DNA of 64,000 nucleotides. It comes from Arthrobacter sp. Leaf234. GTDB lineage: Bacteria; Actinomycetota; Actinomycetes; Actinomycetales; Micrococcaceae. The DNA is taken from the NCBI RefSeq assembly GCF_001422665.1, contig NZ_LMLU01000001.1:788797-852796 (forward strand). Reading direction: 5' to 3'. This document shows positions 18,116 to 27,286 of this stretch, piece by piece (position 1 is the stretch's first letter; every line of letters starts with the position of its first letter). The position numbers were made by a program, and so were the translations under genes. A model generated the notes under the pieces. It made no database searches, was not told where the DNA came from, and worked only from the letters and a program-made list of their open reading frames with translations.

Positions 18116-19029
18116 TCGCCGGTATCGAGACGGGTGGCACCAAGGTCATCTGTGCCGTCGCGGATCCCCGGGACCCCGAGAGCCCGGTCGACCAGGCGCG
18201 CATCGACACCACCTCACCCGCGGAGACCCTCGCGGCGGTCCGCGCCTTCCTCGCTCCGTACGCCGTCGACGGGCGGTTCGACGCCGTCGGGCTGGCCTCT
18301 TTCGGGCCGGTCGAGGTCGACGCCGCGTCCCCCCGCTACGGCCGGATCACCTCCACACCCAAGCCGGGCTGGCGCGACACCGACCTCATCGCCGGTCTCG
18401 GCCTCGTGGACGGGACGCCCGTCCGCCTCGTCACGGACGTCACAGGGGCTGCGCTCGGTGAGCACCGGTTCGGTGCGGGCCGGGGCGTCGCGGACCTCGC
18501 CTACGTGACGGTGGGAACGGGGATCGGTGCCGGCATCGTGGTGAACGGGGCGCCCTTCACGCTCCGCAGCCACCCGGAACTGGGACACCTGGTCATCCGA
18601 CGGCACCCGGAGGACTCCTTCCCGGGCGTGTGCCCCTTCCACGGGGACTGCCTGGAGGGACTCGCCTCGGGTCCCTCCGTCGCTGCCCGGTGGGGACGCC
18701 CGGGCCACGAGCTCGGATCGCTGCGCCACCGCGCGGTGGAGTTCTCGGCCTACTACGTGGCCCAGCTGCTGGCCACGATCACCTATGCGGCGGCGCCGCA
18801 GCGGATCGTCGTCGGGGGCGGGGTGCTGAAGACGCCGGGGCTGCTCGACGCCGTACGGGAGCAACTGGCCCTGCTGGTGGGCGGCGCGCTCGCCGATCAC
18901 CCGCTGACCGACACCCGCAGCGGCTACGTGGTCAGGCCCGCCCTCGGGGACGAGTCCGGGGTGCGTGGCGCGCTGTCCCTCGCCGGTGAGGCGTTGCCGC
19001 TGGGCGCGGCCCTCGCGACGGCGGGCTGA
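18112..19029 (+). CDS. ROK family sugar kinase (fructokinase/mannokinase-like)
   Basis: 305 residues. ATP loop GIETGGTK at the N-terminus, a GTGIGAGIV phosphate loop, and the zinc-site segment GVCPFHGDCLEGLASGP, which is the fructokinase/mannokinase form of the ROK motif (as in ScrK and in GmuE of glucomannan operons). It lacks a DNA-binding domain, so it is an enzyme. Translationally coupled to the beta-mannosidase (ATGA), it would phosphorylate the released hexose, probably mannose or fructose. Last gene of the importer operon. Confidence 0.88.
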   Translation: MIAGIETGGTKVICAVADPRDPESPVDQARIDTTSPAETLAAVRAFLAPYAVDGRFDAVGLASFGPVEVDAASPRYGRITSTPKPGWRDTDLIAGLGLVDGTPVRLVTDVTGAALGEHRFGAGRGVADLAYVTVGTGIGAGIVVNGAPFTLRSHPELGHLVIRRHPEDSFPGVCPFHGDCLEGLASGPSVAARWGRPGHELGSLRHRAVEFSAYYVAQLLATITYAAAPQRIVVGGGVLKTPGLLDAVREQLALLVGGALADHPLTDTRSGYVVRPALGDESGVRGALSLAGEALPLGAALATAG

Positions 19030-19104
19030 GCCGAGGCGGAACTCCGGCCGCTCCAGCCAAGGGATCGACCGATCGCACGGTCGCATCGTCGGGGGCCGGG
19101 TCGG

Positions 19105-19506
19105 CTATTCCTCGGGCTCGTAGCCGATGAGCCAGTGCAGGCCGTGGCGGTCGGTCACCTGGCCGTCCGTGGCTCCCCACGGCTTCCTCGCCAGGGGATC
19201 GGTCACGGAACCGCCGTCGGCGAGGGCGTCGAACCACCTGTGCAGGACCGCGGGTCCGGCAGTGCGGAGGAGCGACAGCAGGACGCCCTCGAGCCGGACG
19301 GTGGTCCCGCCGTCGGGAGCGTCCGATCCGCCTAGGGCGACCACGCCGTCGAGCACCCCGTGCGCCACGGCGTCCGGCGGTCCGTCGGTCCTGCCGAACT
19401 CCTCGTACGTGTGCAGGGTCAGATCACCCCCGAAGGTGTCCCGGTAGAAGCCGAGGGCCTCACGTGCCGTGCCCGGGAAGCTGAGGTAGACGAGGGGTGC
19501 AGCCAT
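19105..19506 (-). CDS. VOC superfamily protein (PhnB-like)
   Basis: 133 residues. Paired beta-alpha-beta modules typical of the glyoxalase/bleomycin-resistance fold: PLVYLSFPGTAREALGFYRDTFGGDL at the start and the PWGATDGQVTDRHGLHWLIG end are PhnB-like. The metal ligands of true glyoxalases are not obvious. Role unknown, possibly a small-molecule binder. AGGAG lies 8 bases before the ATG. It is convergent with the kinase and stands apart from the sugar genes. Confidence 0.8.
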   Translation of the reverse strand: MAAPLVYLSFPGTAREALGFYRDTFGGDLTLHTYEEFGRTDGPPDAVAHGVLDGVVALGGSDAPDGGTTVRLEGVLLSLLRTAGPAVLHRWFDALADGGSVTDPLARKPWGATDGQVTDRHGLHWLIGYEPEE

Positions 19507-19535
19507 GGGATGTGCTCCTGACGCTCGATCATGGT

Positions 19536-19560
19536 CGGTGCGGTGCGGTGCGGTGCGGTG
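19536..19560. repeat. CGGTG pentanucleotide run (x5)
   Basis: Five perfect copies of CGGTG lie 30 bases upstream of the minus-strand VOC gene, in its promoter region. Such runs can change copy number by slippage. Confidence 0.85.
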
Positions 19561-19674
19561 CGCTGGTGCGTCCTGCGGGTTCCTGCCGGGTCCGCTTCCT
19601 GATGGACGGCTCGGGCGGTGGGAAATCATCGGTGGCCGGCTGCACCTCCGGGTGCGGGCCGGTGGCGGCCGCGG

Positions 19675-20694
19675 TCAGCTCCCGGTGCTGGACCTGGCCA
19701 CGAGGTCGCTCGCCGGCATCGCACGCGTCTGCAGCGTGCCCGCGTCGAGGAGCGAGAGCAGGAGCTCCGCCGCCACCCGCCCCTGCATGACCGGGTTCCT
19801 GGACAGGGCGGTGACCGACGGAGAGGCGAGCTGGCAGTGCAGTGAGTCGTCCCAGCTCACGATCGCCACGTCCTCGGGGCACCGCAGGCCCAGCTCGCGG
19901 AGTGCCAGGAGCGCGCCCATGGACATGAGGTCGTTGCCGAGGATCACGGCGGTGACGCCGTCCTCCGCGGTGTCGCCGAGGAGGGACACGACGGCGTCGT
20001 GACCGGCGGCGAGGGCGTAGTTCCCCTCGCGTGTGACCACGGCCATGCCGTGCGCGGCAGCACTGCGCCGGACGCAGGCGATGCGCTGCTCCTCGTGCAG
20101 GAACCGGTGGGGGCCCGAGACGTGCGCGATCCGCCGGTGGCCGCGGAGGTGGAGGTGGTCGACGATCGTCGCGGAATCCACGGCGTGGTCCGTCGTCGTG
20201 CCCGAGAACAGGGCCGGCCCGTGCCGCTCCGGGGCGCCGTGCAGGACGAACGGGAGGCCCAGCCGGTCGAGCAGCGCGGGCCGCGGATCCTCGTGCAGGT
20301 GGTCGAACATGAGGACGCCGTCGACCTTGCGTTCACCCGCCCACCGCTCGTACGTGGCCCGTTCCTGCGCCGGGTCCGTGCCGACCATGCGCAGCATCAG
20401 TGCCATGTCGCCCTCGGCGAGGGCCGTCTCGATGCCCGCGAGCAGGCCCATGTAGTAGGGCTCGGTGCCGATGAGGTCCGGATCCGCCGAGAGGACCATC
20501 CCCACCGCACCCGACCGGGAACGGGAGAGCGCGCGGGCCGACGAGCTGGGGTACCACTCGAGCTCCTCGGCGAGGTCCAGCACGCGGCGCCGCGTCACCT
20601 CGCTGACCCCTGGCTGGCCGTTGAGCGCGTAGGACACCGATGCCTTCGAGATGCCCAGCCTCTTCGCCAGGCCGGCGATGGTTTCCTTGGCCAT
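19675..20694 (-). CDS. LacI family transcriptional regulator
   Basis: 339 residues. Helix-turn-helix at the N-terminus (TIAGLAKRLGISKASVSYALN) with the hinge helix ALSRSRSGAVGMV, then a periplasmic-binding-protein-like sugar-sensing domain to the end. The ATG at 20694 gives the usual short lead-in to the HTH; a GTG 9 bases earlier is possible. It is divergent from the isomerase gene at 20806, and a 14-bp perfect palindrome of LacI type stands between them, so it most likely represses that sugar operon and possibly itself. Confidence 0.9.
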   Translation of the reverse strand: MAKETIAGLAKRLGISKASVSYALNGQPGVSEVTRRRVLDLAEELEWYPSSSARALSRSRSGAVGMVLSADPDLIGTEPYYMGLLAGIETALAEGDMALMLRMVGTDPAQERATYERWAGERKVDGVLMFDHLHEDPRPALLDRLGLPFVLHGAPERHGPALFSGTTTDHAVDSATIVDHLHLRGHRRIAHVSGPHRFLHEEQRIACVRRSAAAHGMAVVTREGNYALAAGHDAVVSLLGDTAEDGVTAVILGNDLMSMGALLALRELGLRCPEDVAIVSWDDSLHCQLASPSVTALSRNPVMQGRVAAELLLSLLDAGTLQTRAMPASDLVARSSTGS

Positions 20695-20721
20695 GGCTTC
20701 CACAATAGCGTCAGGTTTTCC

Positions 20722-20750
20722 TTGACCGGCCCCGTCCTATCCCCTAGGTT
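20722..20750 (+). promoter_or_regulatory. Promoter of isomerase operon
   Basis: TTGACC (20722-20727) and TAGGTT (20745-20750) with an exact 17-base spacer. The start of transcription would fall near 20757, immediately before the palindrome at 20761. Confidence 0.65.
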
Positions 20751-20760
20751 CGTGTCATAC

Positions 20761-20774
20761 CTGAACCGGTTCAG
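20761..20774. promoter_or_regulatory. LacI-type operator palindrome
   Basis: CTGAACCGGTTCAG is a perfect 14-bp palindrome with the central CG of LacI/GalR operators. It follows the predicted transcription start of the isomerase operon, the position where a bound repressor blocks the polymerase, and lies 67 bases from the lacI-type gene start. Confidence 0.75.
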
Positions 20775-20805
20775 TAGTCCTACTTTCTCAGCGAGGAGAA
20801 TCCCC

Positions 20806-21540
20806 GTGACGTACTCACTCCAGCTCTACACACTGCGGACAGCCATGGGGGAGGACCTGCCGGGCACCATCAAGCGCGTCGCGGATCTCGGCTACACCGC
20901 CGTCGAGCCCTACAACTTCGTCGCCACGGCGGAGCAGCTCGCCGAAGCGCTCTCGTCGAACGGGCTGAGCGCACCCTCAGGCCATGCGCCCCTGCTGCGC
21001 GCCGACCAGGACGAGATCTTCGAGGCCGCCCGCACGCTCGGCATCGGCACGGTGATCGACCCCCACGTGGAGCGCTCGCACTGGACCACCGAGGAGGACA
21101 TCAAGGCGACGGCGGAGGCACTCAACGCGGCAGCGAAGAAGGGCGCCGAGTACGGCATCCGGGTCGGGTACCACAACCACGAGTTCGAACTCGAGGAACG
21201 CATCGACGGCACCTCGGCCCTCGAGGTGCTCACCCGGTACCTCGACCCCGAGGTCGTCCTCGAGGTGGACACCTACTGGGCCGCGGTCGGCGGCGAGGAC
21301 CCCGCAGAACTGCTGCGCCGCCTGGGTGGCCGCGTGCGCTTCGTCCACATCAAGGACGGTCCGCTCACCAAGAACGACAAGGAGCAGGTGGCGGTCGGCC
21401 ACGGCTCCATGCGCGTCTGGGACGTGCTCGACGCCGTCCCCGGCCTCGAGGCCGCCGTCGTGGAACTCGACGATTTCGACGGGGACGTCTTCACCGCCGT
21501 CGCCGACAGCCTGACCTATCTCGACGAGGGGAAGAAATGA
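20806..21540 (+). CDS. Sugar phosphate isomerase/epimerase (xylose isomerase-like TIM barrel)
   Basis: 244 residues. TIM barrel of the AP-endonuclease-2/IolE superfamily: LQLYTLRTAM strand, RVGYHNHEFEL and VVLEVDTYWAAVGG with conserved His, Glu and Asp metal ligands, and VRFVHIKDG. Members interconvert or dehydrate keto-sugars and inositols; the exact substrate is open. The GTG start has GAGGAG 9 bases upstream. Overlaps the next gene by ATGA, forming an isomerase-dehydrogenase pair under LacI control. Confidence 0.85.
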   Translation: MTYSLQLYTLRTAMGEDLPGTIKRVADLGYTAVEPYNFVATAEQLAEALSSNGLSAPSGHAPLLRADQDEIFEAARTLGIGTVIDPHVERSHWTTEEDIKATAEALNAAAKKGAEYGIRVGYHNHEFELEERIDGTSALEVLTRYLDPEVVLEVDTYWAAVGGEDPAELLRRLGGRVRFVHIKDGPLTKNDKEQVAVGHGSMRVWDVLDAVPGLEAAVVELDDFDGDVFTAVADSLTYLDEGKK

Positions 21541-22679
21541 GCGCGGACACCCCCGGTACCGCTGCAGCGGGCCACCGCACCGGCCCGGTCGGCGTCGCCG
21601 TCATCGGCGCCGGCGTCATCAGCAAGGAGTACCTGACCAACCTCACGAGCTTCCCGGACGTGACGGTGCACATCGTCGCCGACATGTTCGAGGAGGTTGC
21701 CGCAGCCCGCGCCGCCGAGTTCGGAGTGCCCGCCTCGGGCGGCGTGCAGGACGCGCTCAACCACCCCGACGTCGAGATCGTGGTGAACCTGACCATCCCC
21801 GCCGCGCACGTCGAGGTGGCCACCGCCGCGGTCGCGGCCGGCAAGCACGTGTGGAGCGAGAAGCCCTTCTCGCTGGACCGCGAGAGCGGCATCGGGCTCC
21901 TGAAGACCGCCGACGCCGCGGGCCTGCGGCTGGGCTGCGCCCCGGACACCTTCCTCGGCGCCGGCCTGCAGACCGCCTTGCGCCTCGTCGCCCGCGGTGA
22001 CATCGGGGTACCCCTGACGGCCCTCACCCTCATGCAGTCCCCGGGCCCCGAGTCCTGGCACCCGAACCCCGCCTTCCTCTTCCAGGAGGGTGCAGGGCCG
22101 CTGTTCGACATCGGTCCGTACTACCTGACCACGCTGGTGCAGACCTTCGGAGCCATCACCAAGGTGGCCGGGTTCGGCTCCACCTCGCGGTCGACCCGGA
22201 CCATCGGTTCCGGTCCGAAGGCCGGCGAGGTCTTCGACGTCACCGTGCCCTCGCACGTCAGCGCCATCGCCCAGTTCGCGAACGGCGAGTCCTCGCAGAG
22301 CATCTTCAGCTTCGACTCGCCGCTCAAGCGTGCGGGCTTCGTGGAGGTCACGGGCACAGACGGCACCCTCGCGTTCCCCGACCCGAACAACTTCACCGGT
22401 GACCTCACCCTGACCCGCCGCGGCTCCGACGAGGCCGAGGTGATCCCCGCCGTGGGCGCGACGTCCACGCGCGGCAGCGGGGTGCTCGAGATGGCGCGGG
22501 CCATCCGCGAGGGGCGTCCGCACCGCGCACAGGGCGAGATGGCCTACCACGTGCTCGATGCGATGGTCTCCATCTCCGAGAGCGTGGCCACCGGCGAGTT
22601 CGTCACGCTCTCCAGCACGGCGACCGCAGCCGAACCACTGCCGGAGGACTGGGACCCGTACGCCGCGACCCTCTCCTGA
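21537..22679 (+). CDS. Gfo/Idh/MocA family oxidoreductase
   Basis: 380 residues. N-terminal Rossmann fold starting VGVAVIGAGVISKEY (about 17-31), then the EKPFSLDRES motif whose Lys is catalytic in this family, and the C-terminal beta-sheet domain. Members oxidise sugars or inositols with NAD(P). The ATGA overlap with the isomerase supports a joint pathway. A GC hairpin follows 8 bases after the stop. Confidence 0.9.
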   Translation: MSADTPGTAAAGHRTGPVGVAVIGAGVISKEYLTNLTSFPDVTVHIVADMFEEVAAARAAEFGVPASGGVQDALNHPDVEIVVNLTIPAAHVEVATAAVAAGKHVWSEKPFSLDRESGIGLLKTADAAGLRLGCAPDTFLGAGLQTALRLVARGDIGVPLTALTLMQSPGPESWHPNPAFLFQEGAGPLFDIGPYYLTTLVQTFGAITKVAGFGSTSRSTRTIGSGPKAGEVFDVTVPSHVSAIAQFANGESSQSIFSFDSPLKRAGFVEVTGTDGTLAFPDPNNFTGDLTLTRRGSDEAEVIPAVGATSTRGSGVLEMARAIREGRPHRAQGEMAYHVLDAMVSISESVATGEFVTLSSTATAAEPLPEDWDPYAATLS

Positions 22680-22686
22680 TCCCGGG

Positions 22687-22715
22687 GCGGCGCCGCGGAT
22701 GAGCCGCGGTGCCGC
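22687..22715 (+). terminator. Hairpin after the dehydrogenase gene
   Basis: 12-bp stem (GCGGCGCCGCGG / CCGCGGTGCCGC, one G-T pair) with loop ATGAG. It may end or attenuate the isomerase-dehydrogenase transcript before the aldo/keto reductase gene 125 bases downstream. Confidence 0.5.
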
Positions 22716-22840
22716 TTCGGCCAGGACCGACGGCGCCCGCCCGCCCCCGGTGGCCCGACGGAGCCACCTGACGAAGACCGCGGACGCGCGAGCCGCCCGC
22801 AGCCGCCCTGCTCTCCACCAGATCGAGAACGGACTGTCCG

Positions 22841-23887
<1,047 letters not shown>

Positions 23888-23978
23888 CGCGGCGACGATG
23901 ACGATGCCGCTGAGGAACGTTCCGAGGGCAGTGCGATCCCGTGCTGCACAGACCAGGGCGACGCGCGGGAGGACCACC

Positions 23979-24926
23979 GTGGAACGGCAGAGCGGCAGCA
24001 GGAGCGACGACCACGGGCTCCGGCCGGAGACCCCGCGGTGGCGCCGGCTGCTCCCGGGGCAGCGTGCCCGCCTCATGGTCTTCGACGTCGTCACCCGCTC
24101 CTCGACCTGCGTCTTCGAGACCGACGACTTCGTCATCGAGGCGCCGAACTGGACGCCGGACGGCGCCTGGCTCGTCTTCAACTGCGACGGCCTGCTCTAC
24201 CGCACCCCGCCGGAGGAGGACGGGCAGCCGCGCGTGATCTTCACGGGAGCGGTGACGGACGCCAACAACGACCACGTGGTGTCCGCCGACGGACGGTACC
24301 TCTATCTCTCCTCCCAGGACGGGCATCTCTACGAGGTGCCCCTCGGCGGCGGTGAGGCGCGGCGCGTGACGCGGCCCGACGACGGCCTGGAGGCCCGCTA
24401 CCTGCACGGCATCTCGCCCGACGGGACCACCCTGGCGCACATCGGCTGCAGGCGCCGCGACGGCGTCCAGGCCTTCGACATCTTCACCGCGGACGTCAGG
24501 GACGGCTCCACCCGCCGGCTCACGGACTCCGACCGGCCGCACGACGGCGCCGAGTACAGCCCGGACGGCGCGTGGCTGTATTTCAACTCCGAGCGCGCCT
24601 CCGATCGAGCGGGCCACTCGCAGCTGTTCAGGATGCGCACGGACGGCAGCGGCGTGGAACAGCTGACGTCGGACGACCGCGTGAACTGGTTTCCTCATCC
24701 GGCCCCCGACGGCAGCCGCCTGGTGTACCTGAGCTACCCACCCGGCGTGCTGGGCCACCCCGCCGACGAGCCGGTGGTGCTGCGCGTGGCGGAGCCCGAC
24801 GGGCGGAACGCGTGGGACGCCGTCGAACTGATCGGGGGCCAGGGGTCGCTCAACGTCAACAGCTGGGCCCCGGACGGGCGGCGCTTCGCGTACGTCGAGT
24901 ACCCGACGGCGCCGGCGGCGGGCTGA
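23979..24926 (+). CDS. TolB-like beta-propeller protein
   Basis: 315 residues, no signal peptide. Repeated propeller blades are visible: APNWTPDGAWLVFNCDGLLYR, VVSADGRYLYLSSQDGHLYEVP, GISPDGTTLAHIG, EYSPDGAWLYFNSER, and SWAPDGRRFAYVEY, each with the SPDG turn of TolB/PD40 repeats. Cytosolic homologues near sugar operons are common, but their role is unclear; some act as lyases or lactonases. GTG at 23979 chosen because GGGAGG lies 6 bases upstream. The gene is 91 bases after the aldo/keto reductase on the same strand. Confidence 0.78.
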   Translation: MERQSGSRSDDHGLRPETPRWRRLLPGQRARLMVFDVVTRSSTCVFETDDFVIEAPNWTPDGAWLVFNCDGLLYRTPPEEDGQPRVIFTGAVTDANNDHVVSADGRYLYLSSQDGHLYEVPLGGGEARRVTRPDDGLEARYLHGISPDGTTLAHIGCRRRDGVQAFDIFTADVRDGSTRRLTDSDRPHDGAEYSPDGAWLYFNSERASDRAGHSQLFRMRTDGSGVEQLTSDDRVNWFPHPAPDGSRLVYLSYPPGVLGHPADEPVVLRVAEPDGRNAWDAVELIGGQGSLNVNSWAPDGRRFAYVEYPTAPAAG

Positions 24927-25073
24927 GGCATTCGGGTAGGACCCGGGTGGGCGGCCAGGGTGCGGATGCCGGGGCGGGGCCCGCTCCAGGAAGGCCGGCC
25001 GCGGACTGGCGTAGGCTGGAAGTCAGCGGACACGTTCGCGCCACCTCTGGCGCCGTTCGCGAGGAGGCGGAAT

Positions 25074-25721
25074 TTGGTACAGCGCATGGCAGACCCCACG
25101 TACAGGGACCAGCAGTGGGAACAACGCTACGATCCACAGATCGAGGACGTGAACCGGCTGTGTGACACCCTGGCCGAGTCCAAGCCGGGATCGGCGGTGC
25201 CCTACATCGATCCGATCCATGACGTCGACGGGTGCAAGATCGTCAGTCTCTTCTCCAACCCCGGGGCCTCCCTGCCCTCGGGGTTCGTCTCCTTCGAGAA
25301 CGACGACCCCAGCTCCATCCGGATGGCCGGGATCTACGAGGCCGTGGGACTGCGTCCCGACGCCTTCATGCCCTGGAACGCCCACCCGTGGTACCTGCCC
25401 GAGGGCAAGGAGCGGGCGCTGACGATGGACCAGATCTCCGACGGCGTGAAGCCGTTGCTCACCTTCCTGCAGCAGGTGCCCCGTGCCTCCGCCCTGGTGG
25501 CGCACGGTGCTGACGCGCACAAGGCTGCGCGGCGCCTGATGAAGCTCGAGAACCGCGCGATCGCCAAGCGCGGGTTCAAGATCTACGAAGTGCGGTCCCC
25601 GGGGGAGCGTGCCTTCAAGGGCACCCCGGCGAACCAGGAGCTGTGGCTCAAGGACATCCAGTCGGCCTACACAGACGCGATGGGCAGGGCCGGCATCCGG
25701 GCCCGCCAGTCCATCCAGTAG
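25074..25721 (+). CDS. Uracil-DNA glycosylase-superfamily-like protein
   Basis: 215 residues. The pattern KIVSLFSNPGASLP, then FENDDPSS, FMPWNAHPWY and SALVAHGADAHKAA is reminiscent of the uracil-DNA glycosylase superfamily (NPG loop, PWN strand, late His segment), but the classic GQDPYH and HPSPLS motifs are absent, so function is uncertain. The best ribosome site is GAGGAGG at 25061, which fits the TTG at 25074 (6 bases) better than the ATG at 25086 (18 bases). It is alone on its strand and followed by a 28-bp repeat. Confidence 0.6.
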   Translation: MVQRMADPTYRDQQWEQRYDPQIEDVNRLCDTLAESKPGSAVPYIDPIHDVDGCKIVSLFSNPGASLPSGFVSFENDDPSSIRMAGIYEAVGLRPDAFMPWNAHPWYLPEGKERALTMDQISDGVKPLLTFLQQVPRASALVAHGADAHKAARRLMKLENRAIAKRGFKIYEVRSPGERAFKGTPANQELWLKDIQSAYTDAMGRAGIRARQSIQ

Positions 25722-25794
25722 TCCCCGTCGTCCTACCCGCGACGCCGATCGTCCCGCGTGGGGCGGTCGGCGTCGTCGTTCCGTGGGCGAGAGC

Positions 25795-25850
25795 AGTCCG
25801 GGCCGATCAGTGCCGGACGAGGAGTCCTGGCCGATCAGTGCCGGACGAGG
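25795..25850. repeat. 28-bp tandem duplication
   Basis: Two copies (25795-25822 and 25823-25850) differing by one base; the core GGCCGATCAGTGCCGGACGA is identical. Located in the 131-base gap between convergent genes, ending 2 bases before the stop of the minus-strand gene. Confidence 0.9.
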
Positions 25851-25852
25851 GC

Positions 25853-26215
25853 TCAGGCGGGGCCGTTGACCGCGCGCACGCGGGGCTCGGCAGGTGCTGC
25901 CTCGACCTCGGAGCGGTTGAGGGACAACCCACGCAGCGTGGCAGCGACGTCCTCCAGGGATTGCTGCACCCACGCGAAGGCGTCGTCGTCCGTCACCTGG
26001 TCCTCCGGGTCCTGCGTGCAGGACCGGTGAGCGAGCGCGAGCCGCGCCACAGCACTTTCCAGGGATTCGAGGAGCGCTTCCGTCTCGACGGCGATCTGCG
26101 CCGCCAGCGCGCCGACGTCCTGCGCATCACGTCCGCCGGGCACCATGAGGAGCGTGGTTCGGGGGAGCCCCGAGGCGTCCGTGGACGTGAAGGCTGGAGG
26201 GCGCTGTGCGCTCAT
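25853..26215 (-). CDS. Helical hypothetical protein
   Basis: 120 residues. The centre (DVGALAAQIAVETEALLESLESAVARLALAH, about 32-62) is a long amphipathic helix with a heptad-like pattern and may form a coiled coil or four-helix bundle; a second helix spans DAFAWVQQSLEDVAATLRGL. No family recognised. GAGG lies 13 bases before the ATG. Transcribed alone; upstream 244 bases hold its promoter but no further gene. Confidence 0.55.
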   Translation of the reverse strand: MSAQRPPAFTSTDASGLPRTTLLMVPGGRDAQDVGALAAQIAVETEALLESLESAVARLALAHRSCTQDPEDQVTDDDAFAWVQQSLEDVAATLRGLSLNRSEVEAAPAEPRVRAVNGPA

Positions 26216-26459
26216 GGAACTGAGACCTCGTTCGAGTCAAAAAGGGCGCCCTGCATATCCCCACGGGCGGAAAGACGGTGACCATCGCAAGTCTGCCACC
26301 GGTGGGGTGCGTCCCCTAGGGATTCCGACGCAGGAAATCCGCAAGTTACCGCCCGGTTCATCGAGATGTCATCAGGGCGAGGGATGCATCGCAGGCGTGC
26401 ACGCTCGCTCCGGGCATCCGTATCCCTGGAGCCCTCACGCCGGATGGTTGTCCCCGGAC

Positions 26460-26687
26460 CTAGTGCTCGCGGCCCTGCTCCTCGCGCTTCGGAGTCAGGT
26501 AGGTGGAGCCGTCCGCGTTCCGCACCACGGTCCACTGCTGCAGTTCCTCCTGCCGCCGGCGCTGCGCCTCGTCGTCGAGATACACGATCGGCCCCGCGGT
26601 GGAGCCCCGCTGGGCCGGCCCGAAGAACATGCGCAGCTTGCCGGTTGCAGCCATGAACCGTGCTGACAAGGGTTCCTTGGTGCTCAT
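26460..26687 (-). CDS. Small hypothetical protein downstream of MarR gene
   Basis: 75 residues, charged, with a helical EAQRRRQEELQQW stretch near residues 40-52 and a short C-terminal beta-like part (TVVRNADGSTYLTPK). Its start overlaps the MarR-family stop by ATGA, so both are made from one transcript under the MarR operator. No family recognised. Confidence 0.6.
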   Translation of the reverse strand: MSTKEPLSARFMAATGKLRMFFGPAQRGSTAGPIVYLDDEAQRRRQEELQQWTVVRNADGSTYLTPKREEQGREH

Positions 26688-27205
26688 GATCGGGGCCTCT
26701 CGTGGGTCATCGATGCGTCCGGGTGGAGGTTCGTGCGGGCCTGGCCGGCGGGGGGGCTCGGCAGTTCGGTCCCCGTGGCCCTGATGATCGCGTGCATCGC
26801 CTCGTTGAGTGCGTCCACCTGGTCCCGGGTGAGCCCGAGGCGCTTCATCATGGTGCCGGGGACGTCGACCGCGCGGGACCGCAGGTCCCGTCCGGCAGTC
26901 GTCAGCTCGACGGCGAGTGCCCGCTCGTTTCCCGGGACGCGCGTCCGGGTGAGGAGTCCGAGGGCCTCCAGCCGCTTGAGCATCGGGGAGAGGGTCGCCG
27001 ATTCCATGGCGAGCGCCCGGCCGATGTTCCTGACCGTGCGGGGGCTCTCCTCCCAGAGCGAGAGCATCACCAGATACTGGGGGTGGGTGAGGCCGAGGTC
27101 GTCGAGGACCGGACGATAGGCGCCGACCACGCTCCTGGAAGCGACCGACAGGGCGAAGCAGAGTTGTCGTTCGAGCAACAGGTCGTCATCCATCCGCGTC
27201 GTCAT
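26684..27205 (-). CDS. MarR family transcriptional regulator
   Basis: 173 residues. Winged helix: LTHPQYLVMLSLWEE, TVRNIGRALAMESATLSPMLKRLEALGLLTR as recognition helix and RVPGNERALAVELTTAGR as the wing, with dimer helices at both ends. The LCFALSVASR start resembles OhrR/MarR organic-peroxide sensors (a Cys at about residue 16 is in the right region), but no ohr gene is nearby. Start at 27205 or at the in-frame ATG at 27193. A nearly perfect 21-bp inverted repeat 17 bases upstream suggests autoregulation. Confidence 0.85.
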   Translation of the reverse strand: MTTRMDDDLLLERQLCFALSVASRSVVGAYRPVLDDLGLTHPQYLVMLSLWEESPRTVRNIGRALAMESATLSPMLKRLEALGLLTRTRVPGNERALAVELTTAGRDLRSRAVDVPGTMMKRLGLTRDQVDALNEAMHAIIRATGTELPSPPAGQARTNLHPDASMTHERPRS

Positions 27206-27221
27206 CCTCCTCCTGTATTTC

Positions 27222-27242
27222 GTACCCTAATAATTAGTGTAC
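27222..27242. promoter_or_regulatory. MarR-type operator
   Basis: A 21-bp inverted repeat, GTACCCTAAT-A-ATTAGTGTAC, with 9 of 10 arm pairs matching. It is AT-rich in GC-rich surroundings and 17 bases before the MarR gene start, the normal place for autoregulatory MarR sites. Confidence 0.75.
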
Positions 27243-27286
27243 TACTGATGAGTTCCAGGATGCCCACGGAGTCCTCGTCCTGGTCC

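Noticed and set aside
26229-26240. tRNA-like GTTCGAGTC
   Set aside because: The surrounding bases cannot form a cloverleaf and the motif lies at the start of a protein-coding gene.
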